From Hyphomicrobiales bacterium (GTDB lineage Bacteria; Pseudomonadota; Alphaproteobacteria; Rhizobiales; Beijerinckiaceae), in NCBI GenBank assembly GCA_027483895.1, contig JAIXTP010000013.1, positions 1 through 64,000 on the forward strand: a stretch of DNA of 64,000 nucleotides. The letters are read 5' to 3'. Made by a program: the position numbers and the translations under genes. Shown here one piece after another: positions 9,809-18,356 of this stretch. The notes under the pieces are model-generated. The model made no database searches. It was given only the letters and a program-made list of their open reading frames with translations, and was not told the origin of the DNA. Each line of letters starts with the position of its first letter. The first letter of the stretch is position 1.

Positions 9809-10912
9809 TCAGTGAACGCGCAGGGCTTCGATCAGATCCGAAAGATCGGCCGGCAGATCGCTTTCGAAGGACAGCTCCTCCCCCGTCACGGGATGCTCGA
9901 AGCCGAGCACCGCGGCATGCAGCGCCTGCCGCCGAAAACCGTCCACCGCGGCGCGCGCCGTCTCCCCGAGCTTGGCCGATTTCGTCTTGAAGCCGCTGCC
10001 GTAGGTGGCGTCGCCGATCAGCGGGTGTCCGATATGGGCCATATGCACGCGAATCTGATGCGTCCGGCCGGTCTCGAGCCGGCAGGTCACGAGCGAGGCG
10101 ACCGGCGCGCCGGATGCGTCCGTGAAGGTCTCGTCGACCTCGAAATGCGTGATCGCCTCGCGCCCTCGCTCGCCCGAGACCACCGCCATCCGGTCGCGAT
10201 GCTTGGTCGAGCGGTCGAGCGCCGCATCGATGGTGCCGTGCTTGCGCGAGGGCACGCCCCAGACCACCGCGCGATAGGCGCGTTCGAGCGGGCCCGTGCG
10301 CCCGTGATCGGCGAACTGCGCGGCGAGCCCCTTGTGCGCCTTGTCGTTCTTCGCGACCACGAGAAGGCCGGTCGTATCCTTGTCGAGCCGGTGGACGATC
10401 CCCGGCCGCTTCACCCCGCCGATGCCCGACAGGCTTTCCCCGCAATGCGCGATGAGCGCATTGACCAGCGTGCCGCTCTCATGACCCGCGGCAGGATGCA
10501 CCACGAGGCCGGACGGCTTGTCGATCACGAGGAGATGCGCGTCCTCATGCACGACGACGAGCGGAATGTTCTCGGGCTCGGGCTCGGCGGGCGTCGGTTC
10601 CGGCACGACGAGTTCGACGGTTTCGCCCGCGGCGAGCTTGCGCCCCGGATCGTCGACCGCGCGGCCGTTCACGGTGACGCCGCCCTCGACCACGAGCGCC
10701 TTGAGGCGCGTGCGCGAAAGGTCCGGGATTCGCGCGGCCAGCGCGCGGTCGAGACGTTCGCCGGCTTCGAAAGGCTCCACGACGAAGCGCGCGCCGCCCT
10801 CGGCATCGGGCACCACCGGGTCCGGCGTGGGCGGAGGCGGCGGCGGGGGCGCCGCGGCCGCGGCTTCGGCAGCGGCGATCTCGCGATCGGCTTTCCGGTT
10901 CTTTCGGGACAT
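9809..10912 (-). CDS. rluD: RluA/RluD-family 23S rRNA pseudouridine synthase
   Basis: Isomerises uridines in 23S rRNA, probably helix 69 if it is the RluD orthologue. A basic Ala/Pro-rich N-terminal tail (about 40 residues, with seven prolines in a row) precedes an S4 RNA-binding domain (RLDRALAARIPDLSRTRLKAL). The catalytic domain has the motif GIVHRLDKDTTGLLVVAK with the catalytic Asp, and the typical GRTHQIRVHMAHIGHPLIGD. The start at ATG 10912 gives MSRKNRKADRE and 367 residues. It lies upstream of rpoH with a 138-base gap that probably contains the rpoH promoter. RluD versus RluC cannot be settled here. Confidence 0.88.
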   Translation of the reverse strand: MSRKNRKADREIAAAEAAAAAPPPPPPPTPDPVVPDAEGGARFVVEPFEAGERLDRALAARIPDLSRTRLKALVVEGGVTVNGRAVDDPGRKLAAGETVELVVPEPTPAEPEPENIPLVVVHEDAHLLVIDKPSGLVVHPAAGHESGTLVNALIAHCGESLSGIGGVKRPGIVHRLDKDTTGLLVVAKNDKAHKGLAAQFADHGRTGPLERAYRAVVWGVPSRKHGTIDAALDRSTKHRDRMAVVSGERGREAITHFEVDETFTDASGAPVASLVTCRLETGRTHQIRVHMAHIGHPLIGDATYGSGFKTKSAKLGETARAAVDGFRRQALHAAVLGFEHPVTGEELSFESDLPADLSDLIEALRVH

Positions 10913-11146
10913 GGCGGGGCGACGGGTCCGATCTGAAGCGCCGACCCGGCGCGGGTCTTCGCGGAGAGCCCGGTTCATGCGGGCCCCGCGGCGTCCCGTC
11001 AAGGCATGCCGGTCCGGAGCGTTCTCACGGTTCGAAGCGATCGCCCGATTTCCGCGCGCAAGCCGCCGCGCCGCGCCGCGTTGCCCGTGTCCGATCGTCC
11101 GTCTCACCGTTTCGGGCGACGGCGTGCGTGCCGCGGCCGAAAAGGG

Positions 11147-11175
11147 TTGCTGCGTGATCCGGCTGTGGTTATACG
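11147..11175 (+). promoter_or_regulatory. Probable promoter of tRNA-Glu
   Basis: TTGCTG and TATACG lie 17 bases apart and end 25 bases before the tRNA. The fit to a sigma-70 promoter is reasonable. Confidence 0.5.
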
Positions 11176-11200
11176 ACTGCCCAGCGCCACGAGCGCCCGC

Positions 11201-11276
11201 GCTCCCTTCGTCTAGCGGTCCAGGACGTCGCCCTCTCACGGCGAAAACAGGGGTTCGAGTCCCCTAGGGAGCGCCA
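11201..11276 (+). tRNA. tRNA-Glu (CTC)
   Basis: The acceptor stem GCTCCCT pairs with AGGGAGC at 11266-11272, followed by discriminator G and an encoded CCA. The anticodon stem TCGCC/GGCGA encloses loop CTCTCAC, giving anticodon CTC. The T-loop GGTTCGAGTCC is canonical. The length is 76 nt. Confidence 0.95.
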
Positions 11277-11322
11277 AAATCCAGCCCTTCCCCTTCTTTC
11301 CGACCGGACCTCGCGAGCCGCT

Positions 11323-11931
11323 TCAGCGGTCCGGGTTCGACGCGGGCAGGTGCCAGTCGTGGCTGAGGGCGATCAGGCGGAACGACGTCGCGAGGAGGGC
11401 GCCCAAGGGGGCCACCACGAGGTCCGGCACGCCCACCGAGTCCCCGAGCGCGAAGAGAAGCGCACCCGTGAGCGCGGCCAGCGCGTAGATCTCGCGGCGG
11501 AAGACCATCGGCGAGCGGGCGGACAGAACGTCCGCCGCAAGGCCGCCGCCGATCGCGGTCAGCATGCCGAGCAACGCCGCCATCAGCGGCGAGAGGCCTG
11601 CATCGAGCGCCTTGCGGGTGCCGACCACGCAGAAGAGGCCGAGGCCGATCGCGTCGAAGAAGGCGACCGGACGCGCGAGGCGCAGGATGCGGCGGTAGGA
11701 GAAGAAACACAGCAGGCCCGCCACGATCGCGATGGTCACGTAAAGCCAGCTCTGGAGCGCCGCGGGCGGAACGGCGCCGATCAGGACGTCGCGCAGGATC
11801 CCGCCCGTCACGGCCGCGACGAAGGACAGGAAGACGACCCCGAAGACGTCCATGCGGTTTTCCACCGCGCGCAGGCCGCCGCTCAGCGCGAAGGCGAAGG
11901 TTCCGACGATGTCGAGGGCCGTGACCAGCAT
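11323..11931 (-). CDS. TRIC/UPF0126-family membrane channel protein
   Basis: A 202-residue inner-membrane protein with about seven helices in two homologous halves. The glycine-rich motif AAVTGGILRDVLIG in the first half and its counterpart AIGGGLAADVLSAR in the second are the hallmarks of UPF0126 (YicG/YadS), now grouped with trimeric intracellular cation channels. These prokaryotic TRIC proteins conduct monovalent cations. ATG 11931 lies three bases after the MarR stop on the same strand, so the two genes form an operon. Confidence 0.88.
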   Translation of the reverse strand: MLVTALDIVGTFAFALSGGLRAVENRMDVFGVVFLSFVAAVTGGILRDVLIGAVPPAALQSWLYVTIAIVAGLLCFFSYRRILRLARPVAFFDAIGLGLFCVVGTRKALDAGLSPLMAALLGMLTAIGGGLAADVLSARSPMVFRREIYALAALTGALLFALGDSVGVPDLVVAPLGALLATSFRLIALSHDWHLPASNPDR

Positions 11932-11934
11932 CGC

Positions 11935-12423
11935 TCAGCTCCGGGATTTCCGCGCCGAGCCCACCGCATCCGGATAGCGGCGCTCGAGCTCGGGCACGAA
12001 TTCCGCGTAAAGCCAGGTGCTCAGCTTGTCGAGGATGCGGCGGAACTCGTTGCGTTCCTCCGGAGTGAGGTTCGACAGGATCAGCGCCTCCATCTCGAGG
12101 CTCAGCGGGTCGGCACGCTCGCGCAGTGCCTTGCCCGCCGGCGTCACGAAGAGCCGGAACTGCCGCGCGTCGTCCTCGTCGATCTCGCGCCGCACGAGCC
12201 CGCCCTTGATCAGCCGCGACAGGATGCGCGAGGTCGCGGACCGTTCGAAGCGCGTCTGCTTCGCAAGGCTCGTGAAGGTCACGCCGGGCTGGTCGTCGAT
12301 CAGCCGCAGCACCCGCAATTCATGCACGTCGAAGCCGAAACGGTTTTCGAAAAGGCGCGCGGCGGCGCCCACCGCGTCGTCCGCGATCGAGGCCAGCTGA
12401 TAGGTGAAGCTCTGACGCAGCAT
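11935..12423 (-). CDS. MarR-family transcriptional regulator
   Basis: A 162-residue winged-helix repressor. It has an N-terminal dimer helix (LRQSFTYQLASIADDAVGAAARLFENRFG), the recognition helix around SLAKQTRFERSATSRILSRLI, and the wing GGLVRREIDEDDARQFRLFVTPAG with the usual acidic D-D-R wing signature. ATG 12423 has AAGGAGA 5 bases upstream. It diverges from the MFS transporter at 12575 and probably controls it; paired repeats lie between them. It precedes the TRIC gene in its own operon. Confidence 0.92.
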   Translation of the reverse strand: MLRQSFTYQLASIADDAVGAAARLFENRFGFDVHELRVLRLIDDQPGVTFTSLAKQTRFERSATSRILSRLIKGGLVRREIDEDDARQFRLFVTPAGKALRERADPLSLEMEALILSNLTPEERNEFRRILDKLSTWLYAEFVPELERRYPDAVGSARKSRS

Positions 12424-12472
12424 CCCCGTCTCCTTTCCGAACACCCTATGCGGGTTCGATAATTTCAGAAAG

Positions 12473-12510
12473 AGATAGTTCCGCAAAAAGATAGTTGCAA
12501 AATACAACAA
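12473..12510. promoter_or_regulatory. Candidate MarR operator region
   Basis: In the AT-rich 12424-12574 gap, AGATAGTT occurs at 12473-12480 and again at 12489-12496, 16 bases apart. The second copy runs into a small dyad, GTTG-N7-CAAC. The position between the divergent MarR and MFS genes suits an operator. Confidence 0.4.
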
Positions 12511-12574
12511 AATAGGAGATGAAAGGATCAAGGCCGCTCCCGTCCGGAGAGGCGGCCGCAAGGAGGGATACGCC

Positions 12575-13867
12575 ATGACGATGATGACGGGGGCCGTCGC
12601 GGCTCCGCCGCTCGGACGCGTGCGGCTGATCGGGGCCTGCACGATCGGCAATGCGCTCGAATTCTACGATTTCGTGATCTTCAGCTTCTTCGCCGGGACC
12701 ATCGGTGCGCTCTTCTTTCCGGCGCAGGACCCCACGACCCAGCTGCTTCTCTCCTTCGCCACCTACGGCGTCGGCTTCTTCCTGCGGCCCTTGGGCGGCA
12801 TGATCCTCGGCTCCTATGCCGACCGGCGCGGCCGCAAGGCGGCGACCGTGCTCACGCTGTTCCTGATGGCGCTCGGCACTGCCATGATCGGCCTCGCGCC
12901 GACCTATGCGCAGGTCGGCGTATTCGGTCCGCTGCTCGTGGTCGCGGGCCGCCTGATCCAGGGCTTCTCCGCCGGCGGCGAGATCGGCGCCTCGACGACC
13001 TTGCTCGCCGAATATGCGCCCCCGGAAGAGCGCGGCTTCTTCGGCAGCTGGCAGCTCGCGAGCCAGGGCGCCGCGATCCTCGTCGCCGCGGGTCTCGCCT
13101 GGACGATCAACACGATGCTGACGCCCGCCGAGGTGAAGGAATGGGGTTGGCGCGTGCCGTTCCTGCTCGGCATCCTCATCGTCCCCGTCGGCCTTTGGCT
13201 GCGCCGGGCGCTGAAGGAGACGCACGCGAACGAGGACGACGTGCGCACGCGCGAAGTCAGCTCTCTGTCGCTCGCGCTGCGCGCGCATTGGTCGAAGATC
13301 GGCATCGGCGTCGCGCTTGCGGTGGGCGGCACGGCCGCCAATGCCGTGATCGTGCTCTATATGTCTACCTATGCGGTGCGGCAGCTCGGCATGGCGCCGA
13401 CCACGGCGCTCTTCGCGGGCGTCACTGCGGGCCTCGTCACGCTGATCGCGGCCCCGATCGCCGGCGCGCTGTCCGACCGGTTCGGCCGCCGCACGGTGAT
13501 CGGCATCAGCTATGTCGTCATCGCGCTGTCGATCCATCCCGCCTTTCTGCTGATCAACGCCTCGCCGACGCTGCCCACGCTGCTGGCGGTGGTGTTCGCG
13601 CTCAGTGCGGTGAATGCGGGCGGCGCCGCGCCGGTGATCATCACCATGGCCGAGGTCTTCCCGGTCGAGGTGCGCGCGACCGGCATGTCGCTCGTCTATG
13701 CGCTCGGTGTCGCGATCTTCGGCGGCTTCGGCCAGTTCATCGTCACCTGGCTCATCGCGGTTTCGGGCAATCCGATCGCGCCCGCCTGGTACGTGATCGC
13801 CTGCTGCTGCGTGACGCTCGTCGCGATCCGGCTCACGCCGGAAACGGCCCGCACGCGCCTGATCTGA
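12575..13867 (+). CDS. MFS transporter, metabolite:H+ symporter family
   Basis: A 430-residue, 12-helix major-facilitator permease in the inner membrane. The N-terminus GNALEFYDFVIFSFFAGTIG and the loop GSYADRRGRKAATVLTL mark the metabolite:H+ symporter group (KgtP, ShiA, ProP, CitA). Those proteins import organic acids, shikimate or betaines. The strong ribosome site AAGGAGG lies 9 bases before ATG 12575. An M20 amidohydrolase gene follows, so an N-acylated amino acid or similar conjugate is a reasonable substrate, though this is inference. Confidence 0.9.
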   Translation: MTMMTGAVAAPPLGRVRLIGACTIGNALEFYDFVIFSFFAGTIGALFFPAQDPTTQLLLSFATYGVGFFLRPLGGMILGSYADRRGRKAATVLTLFLMALGTAMIGLAPTYAQVGVFGPLLVVAGRLIQGFSAGGEIGASTTLLAEYAPPEERGFFGSWQLASQGAAILVAAGLAWTINTMLTPAEVKEWGWRVPFLLGILIVPVGLWLRRALKETHANEDDVRTREVSSLSLALRAHWSKIGIGVALAVGGTAANAVIVLYMSTYAVRQLGMAPTTALFAGVTAGLVTLIAAPIAGALSDRFGRRTVIGISYVVIALSIHPAFLLINASPTLPTLLAVVFALSAVNAGGAAPVIITMAEVFPVEVRATGMSLVYALGVAIFGGFGQFIVTWLIAVSGNPIAPAWYVIACCCVTLVAIRLTPETARTRLI

Positions 13868-13925
13868 ACAGGATCGCCCTGCGGGAGGCCATTCCGCAGG
13901 GCACCCTTCGGCGGAGAGCCCGACG

Positions 13926-15116
13926 ATGAATCTCGTGCCCGACATCGCGGCCTTCGCCGACGAACTCACCCGGATCCGTCGGGACATCCATGCCCATCCG
14001 GAAATCGGATTCCGGGAGACGCGGACCGCGGCGCTGGTCGCGGAGGCGCTGACCGGGTGGGGCGTCGAGGTCCATCGCGGCATCGGCGGCACGGGCGTGG
14101 TGGGCGTGATCCGCGGCGACGGCCCCGGCCGCCGCATCGGCCTCAGGGCCGATATGGACGCCCTGCCGATGACGGAAGCGACCGGGCTGCCTCATGCCTC
14201 CCGCACCCCGGAGGCCTTCCACGGCTGCGGGCATGACGGGCATACGACCATGCTGCTCGGCGCCGCGCGGTATCTCGCCGCCACGCGGCGCTTTCCGGGA
14301 GAGGTCGTCCTCGTCTTCCAGCCGGCCGAAGAAGGCCTCGGCGGTGCCGCGGCCATGATCGCCGACGGTCTGTTCGCCCGTTTTCCCTGCGACGAGATCT
14401 ATGCGATCCACAATTGGCCGGGCGCTCCTTTGGGACGCGTCAGCCTGACGCCCGGCGTCGCCATGGCCGCGGCCGATACCTTCGACGTCACGATCACCGG
14501 AAAGGGCGCACACGGCGCGCAGCCTCATCTCGCGGTCGATCCCGTGATGGTCGCCACCGCGCTCGCGCAGGCGTTCCAGACCATCGTCAGCCGCAACGTC
14601 GATCCGCTCAGGGCCGCCATCGTCTCCGTCACGCGCATTCAGGCGGGTTCCGCCTACAACGTCATTCCGGAAACGGCGCATCTCGGCGGCACCATCCGCA
14701 CCTTCGACGAGGGCGTGCGCGCGCTCGTGCTCGAACGCATGCGGACGCTGGCGGCCGGCATCGCGGAGGCCTATGGGGCGCAGGTCCGGGTCGAGGCGGA
14801 CCCGCGCTTCTCGTTGCTGCGCAACGGCGAGGCCGAAGCCCGCGCCGCGATGGAGATCGCGCGCGACCTCGTGGGGCCGGAGCTCGCCGAACTCGACGCG
14901 GACCCGAAGAGCGGCAGCGAGGATTTTGCCGACATGCTGGCCGTGGTGCCGGGTGCCTATCTCTGGCTGGGGCAGGGGGACGGGCCCGCCCTGCACAACC
15001 CGCATTACGACTTCAACGATGCGGCCCTCCCGATCGGCGCGTCGCTCCATGCCCGCATCGCGGAAGCGCGCTGCGCCGTTCCGCGCGATGCCGGTGCTCG
15101 GCGCGCGGCGGAGTGA
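13926..15116 (+). CDS. M20-family amidohydrolase (hippurate hydrolase-like)
   Basis: Zinc or manganese metallo-amidohydrolase that cleaves N-acyl amino acids. Early signature HAHPEIGFRETRTAALVAE, metal ligands in LRADMDALPM, HGCGHDGHTTMLLGAA and the catalytic FQPAEEGLGGAAAMI, with a final metal-site region GSEDFADM. A lid/dimerisation domain lies between about residues 185 and 290. The 396 residues match the HipO/AmaB/IAA-amino-acid hydrolase group. It starts 58 bases after the transporter stop and is probably in the same operon. Confidence 0.92.
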   Translation: MNLVPDIAAFADELTRIRRDIHAHPEIGFRETRTAALVAEALTGWGVEVHRGIGGTGVVGVIRGDGPGRRIGLRADMDALPMTEATGLPHASRTPEAFHGCGHDGHTTMLLGAARYLAATRRFPGEVVLVFQPAEEGLGGAAAMIADGLFARFPCDEIYAIHNWPGAPLGRVSLTPGVAMAAADTFDVTITGKGAHGAQPHLAVDPVMVATALAQAFQTIVSRNVDPLRAAIVSVTRIQAGSAYNVIPETAHLGGTIRTFDEGVRALVLERMRTLAAGIAEAYGAQVRVEADPRFSLLRNGEAEARAAMEIARDLVGPELAELDADPKSGSEDFADMLAVVPGAYLWLGQGDGPALHNPHYDFNDAALPIGASLHARIAEARCAVPRDAGARRAAE

Positions 15117-15179
15117 AGGGGACGAGCGCGGGTCGGCCGGTCTAGGATCGACGGATCCCGCTCTTCTCCGGACCGCCGC

Positions 15180-15689
15180 ATGAACGCCCCCTTCGTCGTC
15201 GCCTATCCCGATCCGCGCCTTTCGCAGGCCGCCGAGCCCGTATCGCGCTTCGACGAAGCGCTGCGCGCGGACGCCGACCGGCTGCTCGACGCCTTGCGCA
15301 CGGTGCCGGCCATCGGCCTCGCGGGGCCGCATCTCGGCATCATGCGCCGCATCGTCGCCCTTGATCTCGCGGCGGCGGGCGGGGAGGGCGGGGCGGAGGT
15401 CTTCGTCGATCCCGTCGTCGTCTCCGCGTCCGACGAGACGGCGGGTTTCGAGGAGGGCAGCGTTTCCCTGCCCGGCATCCGCGAGACGGTGATCCGACCG
15501 GCGCGCATCGAACTCGCATGGAAGACCGTGGACGGCGAGGAGCGCCGCGGGAGCTTCGAGGGCTTCGTCGCGGCCTGCCTCCAGCACGAGATCGACCAGT
15601 GCGACGGGATCTTCTGGCTCGCGCGCCTGTCGCGTCTCAAGCGCGACCGCGCGCTCGCGAAGTTCCGCAAGGCGGCGAAGCGGGGGTGA
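15180..15689 (+). CDS. Peptide deformylase-like protein with altered active site
   Basis: A 169-residue protein with the fold pattern of peptide deformylase, but all three catalytic motifs deviate. Motif 1, normally GLAAPQ, is GLAGPHLG (residues 46-53; Gln to His51). Motif 2, normally EGCLS, is EGSVS (92-96; metal-ligand Cys to Ser94). Motif 3, normally HExDH, is HEIDQ (136-140; second metal His to Gln140). The general-base Glu remains. The canonical metal site is therefore missing two ligands. It follows the M20 amidohydrolase gene in a likely operon. It is either inactive as a deformylase or has acquired a different role. Confidence 0.82.
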   Translation: MNAPFVVAYPDPRLSQAAEPVSRFDEALRADADRLLDALRTVPAIGLAGPHLGIMRRIVALDLAAAGGEGGAEVFVDPVVVSASDETAGFEEGSVSLPGIRETVIRPARIELAWKTVDGEERRGSFEGFVAACLQHEIDQCDGIFWLARLSRLKRDRALAKFRKAAKRG

Positions 15690-15701
15690 TCCGCGGGCCG
15701 G

Positions 15702-17261
15702 TCAGGCGCTCGCGGCCCGTCTCGCCTTCAGCCAGCGCTGATAGGGATCGGCCGCCTGACGACCTTCGAGATCGGAGGGGCGCAGAGGTCGGGCCAGAGA
15801 GAGGCCCGCCATGGTGCGCACGCGCGAAAGCGCGACATAGATCTGCCCGGGCGCGAAGGCGCCGCGGCCGAGATCGAGCCGCACGTCGTCGAGCGTGAGG
15901 CCCTGCGCCTTGTGGATCGTGATCGCCCATGCCGGCACCAGCGGGATCTGCCGATAGGCGCCCTGCACTTCGGTCTCGACGACGCTCTTCTTCTCGTTCC
16001 AGACCTGCCGGATCGTTTCCCAAGAGGCGATTTCGACGAGATGGCGTTCCTTGGTCCGGTCGAACCGCACCGAGACGCCGTTCTCCTCGAAGCCCAGCAC
16101 GGTTCCGAGGGACCCGTTGACCCAGCGGCCCTGCGGGTCGTTCTTCACCGCCATGACGCGCGCGCCGACGCGGAACTCGACGATCTCGGGCACCGGCAGC
16201 CTGTCCCCGAGAAGGTCCGATTTGCCTTCGCGCCGGCACTCCCAGATGCGGGCCGCACCCGTGAGCCGCTCCATCCCCTCGCGATTATAGGCATCGACCG
16301 CCGCGCGCGTCGGCGCGAGCAGAAGGGGGACGGCATCCGGCCGATGCTCGCGGTGGCACCGCTCGTTCAGGATCCGCGCGGTGTCGGCCGCATGGCGGCC
16401 GGTGCGGACGTGGTTGAGGAGCTCGACGAATTCGCTCTCGTCCTGTCGGTAGACCTTCTCCAGCAGGATGCTTTCGATCACCGCGTCGCGCAGCGCATGC
16501 GCGCTGAAGGCGAAGGGCGAGTCGTAGCCCAGGGATTGCAGCAGGGGCTCGTCCTCCCGCGACACGACGGGCGGCAGCTGCAGGAAATCCCCTACCATGA
16601 CCACCTGCACGCCGCCGAAGGGGCGGGGATCCTCCCGCACGCGGCGCAGGCGGGCGTCCACGGCGTCCACCACGTCGGCGCGGGCCATCGAGATCTCGTC
16701 GATCACGAGGCGCGTCATCTTCTTGAGCACCGGCGCGCCGCCGTCGAGAGCGGGCAGGTCCCGCGGATCGATGAGGTTCGGAGGCAGGCGGAAGAGCTTG
16801 TGGATGGTCTGCGCGCCCGCATTCAGGGCGGCGATGCCGGTGGGGGCGACGACGGCCTGCCTTTCGCCGCACGGCCTGCGCTTGAGATAACGGATCAGCC
16901 GCGTCTTGCCCGTGCCCGCGCGTCCGGTGACGAGGACGAGCGGTGCGCCGCCGTCGATGGCGTCGAGCGCCTCCCTTATGCCCGGCGAAGCCTCGAAGGC
17001 TTCGTCGCGCAGGACGTGCGTCGTCGCGGTCCGGGCGGCGACGACGGCGGGCGCCTTGTCGTCGCGCAGCGCAGTCGCGAGGCGGAAGCTGCGTTCGCGC
17101 CCGGTCGCGAGATCGATGCCGACGATGCGGGTCCGCGACCGGCCGAGCCCGGTGACGCGGACCGCCGCGCCGTTCACGGTCACCGAGCGACCGACCGCGC
17201 AGTCGGGAAAGCCCGGCTCGCTCGCGAGCGACTTGAAGGAGGGGAGGTCGGCGGCGGTCAT
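15702..17261 (-). CDS. PIF1-like superfamily-1 helicase / AAA ATPase
   Basis: A 519-residue ATPase. An N-terminal segment of about 110 residues precedes Walker A GRAGTGKT, then motif Ia VVAPTGIAALNAGAQTIHK, Walker B LVIDEISM and motif III VMVGDFLQLPPV, which together define PIF1/RecD2-type 5'-3' DNA helicases. A C-terminal UvrD-like half ends with AITIHKAQGLTLDDV and IYVALSRVRTM. The likely role is in DNA repair or unwinding. ATG 17261 has no good ribosome site, so translation may begin elsewhere nearby. It converges with the deformylase-like gene. Confidence 0.88.
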   Translation of the reverse strand: MTAADLPSFKSLASEPGFPDCAVGRSVTVNGAAVRVTGLGRSRTRIVGIDLATGRERSFRLATALRDDKAPAVVAARTATTHVLRDEAFEASPGIREALDAIDGGAPLVLVTGRAGTGKTRLIRYLKRRPCGERQAVVAPTGIAALNAGAQTIHKLFRLPPNLIDPRDLPALDGGAPVLKKMTRLVIDEISMARADVVDAVDARLRRVREDPRPFGGVQVVMVGDFLQLPPVVSREDEPLLQSLGYDSPFAFSAHALRDAVIESILLEKVYRQDESEFVELLNHVRTGRHAADTARILNERCHREHRPDAVPLLLAPTRAAVDAYNREGMERLTGAARIWECRREGKSDLLGDRLPVPEIVEFRVGARVMAVKNDPQGRWVNGSLGTVLGFEENGVSVRFDRTKERHLVEIASWETIRQVWNEKKSVVETEVQGAYRQIPLVPAWAITIHKAQGLTLDDVRLDLGRGAFAPGQIYVALSRVRTMAGLSLARPLRPSDLEGRQAADPYQRWLKARRAASA

Positions 17262-17344
17262 GGGCGGCGGCGGTCCGGGCGCGATCTGCTGCGGTGGTTC
17301 TAGCGCGATTTCGCGCGAGTCGGGCCGCCGACCTGCGAAGCCGC

Positions 17345-17470
17345 TCAGTTGAGAGGCTCGCGTCCGAGGCTGCGGAGCTGCAGCGCGACGAAATCCGACC
17401 AGAAACGGGCCAGCGCCTCGGCGTCCGTGCCTTCGACGGGATGATCGCGCGTTCCGGTCGTGCCCATCAT
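17345..17470 (-). CDS. Small hypothetical protein (41 aa)
   Basis: ATG 17470 overlaps the stop of the preceding small ORF as ATGA, suggesting translational coupling. The product begins MMGTTGTRD and ends in an amphipathic helix, ARFWSDFVALQLRSLG. No family is recognised and no independent ribosome site is visible. It could be a real micro-protein or chance. Confidence 0.35.
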   Translation of the reverse strand: MMGTTGTRDHPVEGTDAEALARFWSDFVALQLRSLGREPLN

Positions 17471-17670
17471 CGGCTGCGTTCGGCATGCAGGGACGCGATC
17501 ACGGCCCCGTCCGCCTCCGCCGTCACGGGCGGGCATTCGAGCGCCGTCCGTCGCAGCGTTTCGGCATCCGGGATCGTCTGCGGTTCCGGAAAACGCCCCC
17601 CGCGCCCGACGGTCTCGGCGCCGAGCGAATCGGTGATCGAAGGCGGTCGCGGGCGATGGCGCAGCGGCAT
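17467..17670 (-). CDS. Small hypothetical protein (67 aa)
   Basis: It begins MPLRHRPRPPS and shows ordinary protein composition towards its end (DAETLRRTALECPPVTAEADG). It is followed by the 41-residue ORF with a 4-base overlap. There is no clear Shine-Dalgarno sequence before ATG 17670. An AT-richer patch at about 17695-17745 could hold its promoter. The family is unknown and the call rests mainly on the overlap. Confidence 0.35.
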   Translation of the reverse strand: MPLRHRPRPPSITDSLGAETVGRGGRFPEPQTIPDAETLRRTALECPPVTAEADGAVIASLHAERSR

Positions 17671-17743
17671 GGTGGCGGACCCGAATGACCCCGTTCCATA
17701 TTGCAAAGCCGGCGCAAGAAAAACCGCCCTAAAGCGCGCTAAT

Positions 17744-18172
17744 TCAGTCGAGCGCGTGGAAGCGGGACTCGATGTTGCCGCGGGTCGCGTGCGCATAGGG
17801 GCAGACGAATTCGGCCTTGCGGATCAGTTCCTCGAGCCGGGCCCGCTCCATGCCGGGCACCCGGACGCCCAGATCCGCCCGCAGGCCGAAGCCGCCGTCC
17901 GACCGCGGCCCGATCCCGATCTCGGCCGAGACGGTCGCATCGGCCGGGATGGTCGCCTTTTCCTGCCCTGCAACGAAGCGCAGCGCGCCGAGAAAGCAGG
18001 CCGAATAGCCCGCAGCGAAAAGTTTTTCCGGGTTCACGCCCTCGCCGCCGGGCCCGCCGAGCTCCTTGGGCACGACGAGCCGCACGTCGAGCGAGCCGTC
18101 GTCGGTGAAGGCGCGGCCGTCGCGGCCTCCGGTGGCGTCGGCACGGGCGGTGTATTTGACGTCGACGGTCAT
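17744..18172 (-). CDS. ohr: Organic hydroperoxide resistance protein (Ohr/OsmC family)
   Basis: Thiol peroxidase that reduces organic hydroperoxides in the cytosol. The 142-residue product has both redox cysteines: one in GYSACFLGAL (the reactive Cys, about residue 57) and the other in EFVCPYAHATRGN near the C-terminus, the Ohr arrangement. The start at ATG 18172 (MTVDVKYTA) has GGAG 7 bases upstream. Ohr genes are often controlled by OhrR, a MarR-type regulator, but none is adjacent. Confidence 0.93.
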   Translation of the reverse strand: MTVDVKYTARADATGGRDGRAFTDDGSLDVRLVVPKELGGPGGEGVNPEKLFAAGYSACFLGALRFVAGQEKATIPADATVSAEIGIGPRSDGGFGLRADLGVRVPGMERARLEELIRKAEFVCPYAHATRGNIESRFHALD

Positions 18173-18309
18173 CGCGGTCTCCACGAAGCGGTGGGGTACC
18201 CCGCGGCCCGAAAGCCGCGGGGCCGGAAGGATGCGCTCGGGGGAAAGCGCTCCCGGGCCGGATACGCTCGAAGCGCGCGCGGGTTTCATCCGCGCACCCC
18301 GAAAAGGAA

Positions 18310-18332
18310 ACGGCCGGGCATGGCCCGGCCGT
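18310..18332 (-). terminator. Terminator after the universal stress gene
   Basis: The 10-bp stem ACGGCCGGGC / GCCCGGCCGT has a 3-base loop. On the minus strand it is followed by the T-rich TTTCCTTTTC. Confidence 0.75.
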
Positions 18333-18356
18333 CTGGTACCGCTTGTTGAAGGCGCT

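Noticed and set aside
12446-14137. 563-codon minus-strand open frame
   Set aside because: Antisense to the MFS transporter and the M20 hydrolase, which have clear family motifs and ribosome sites.
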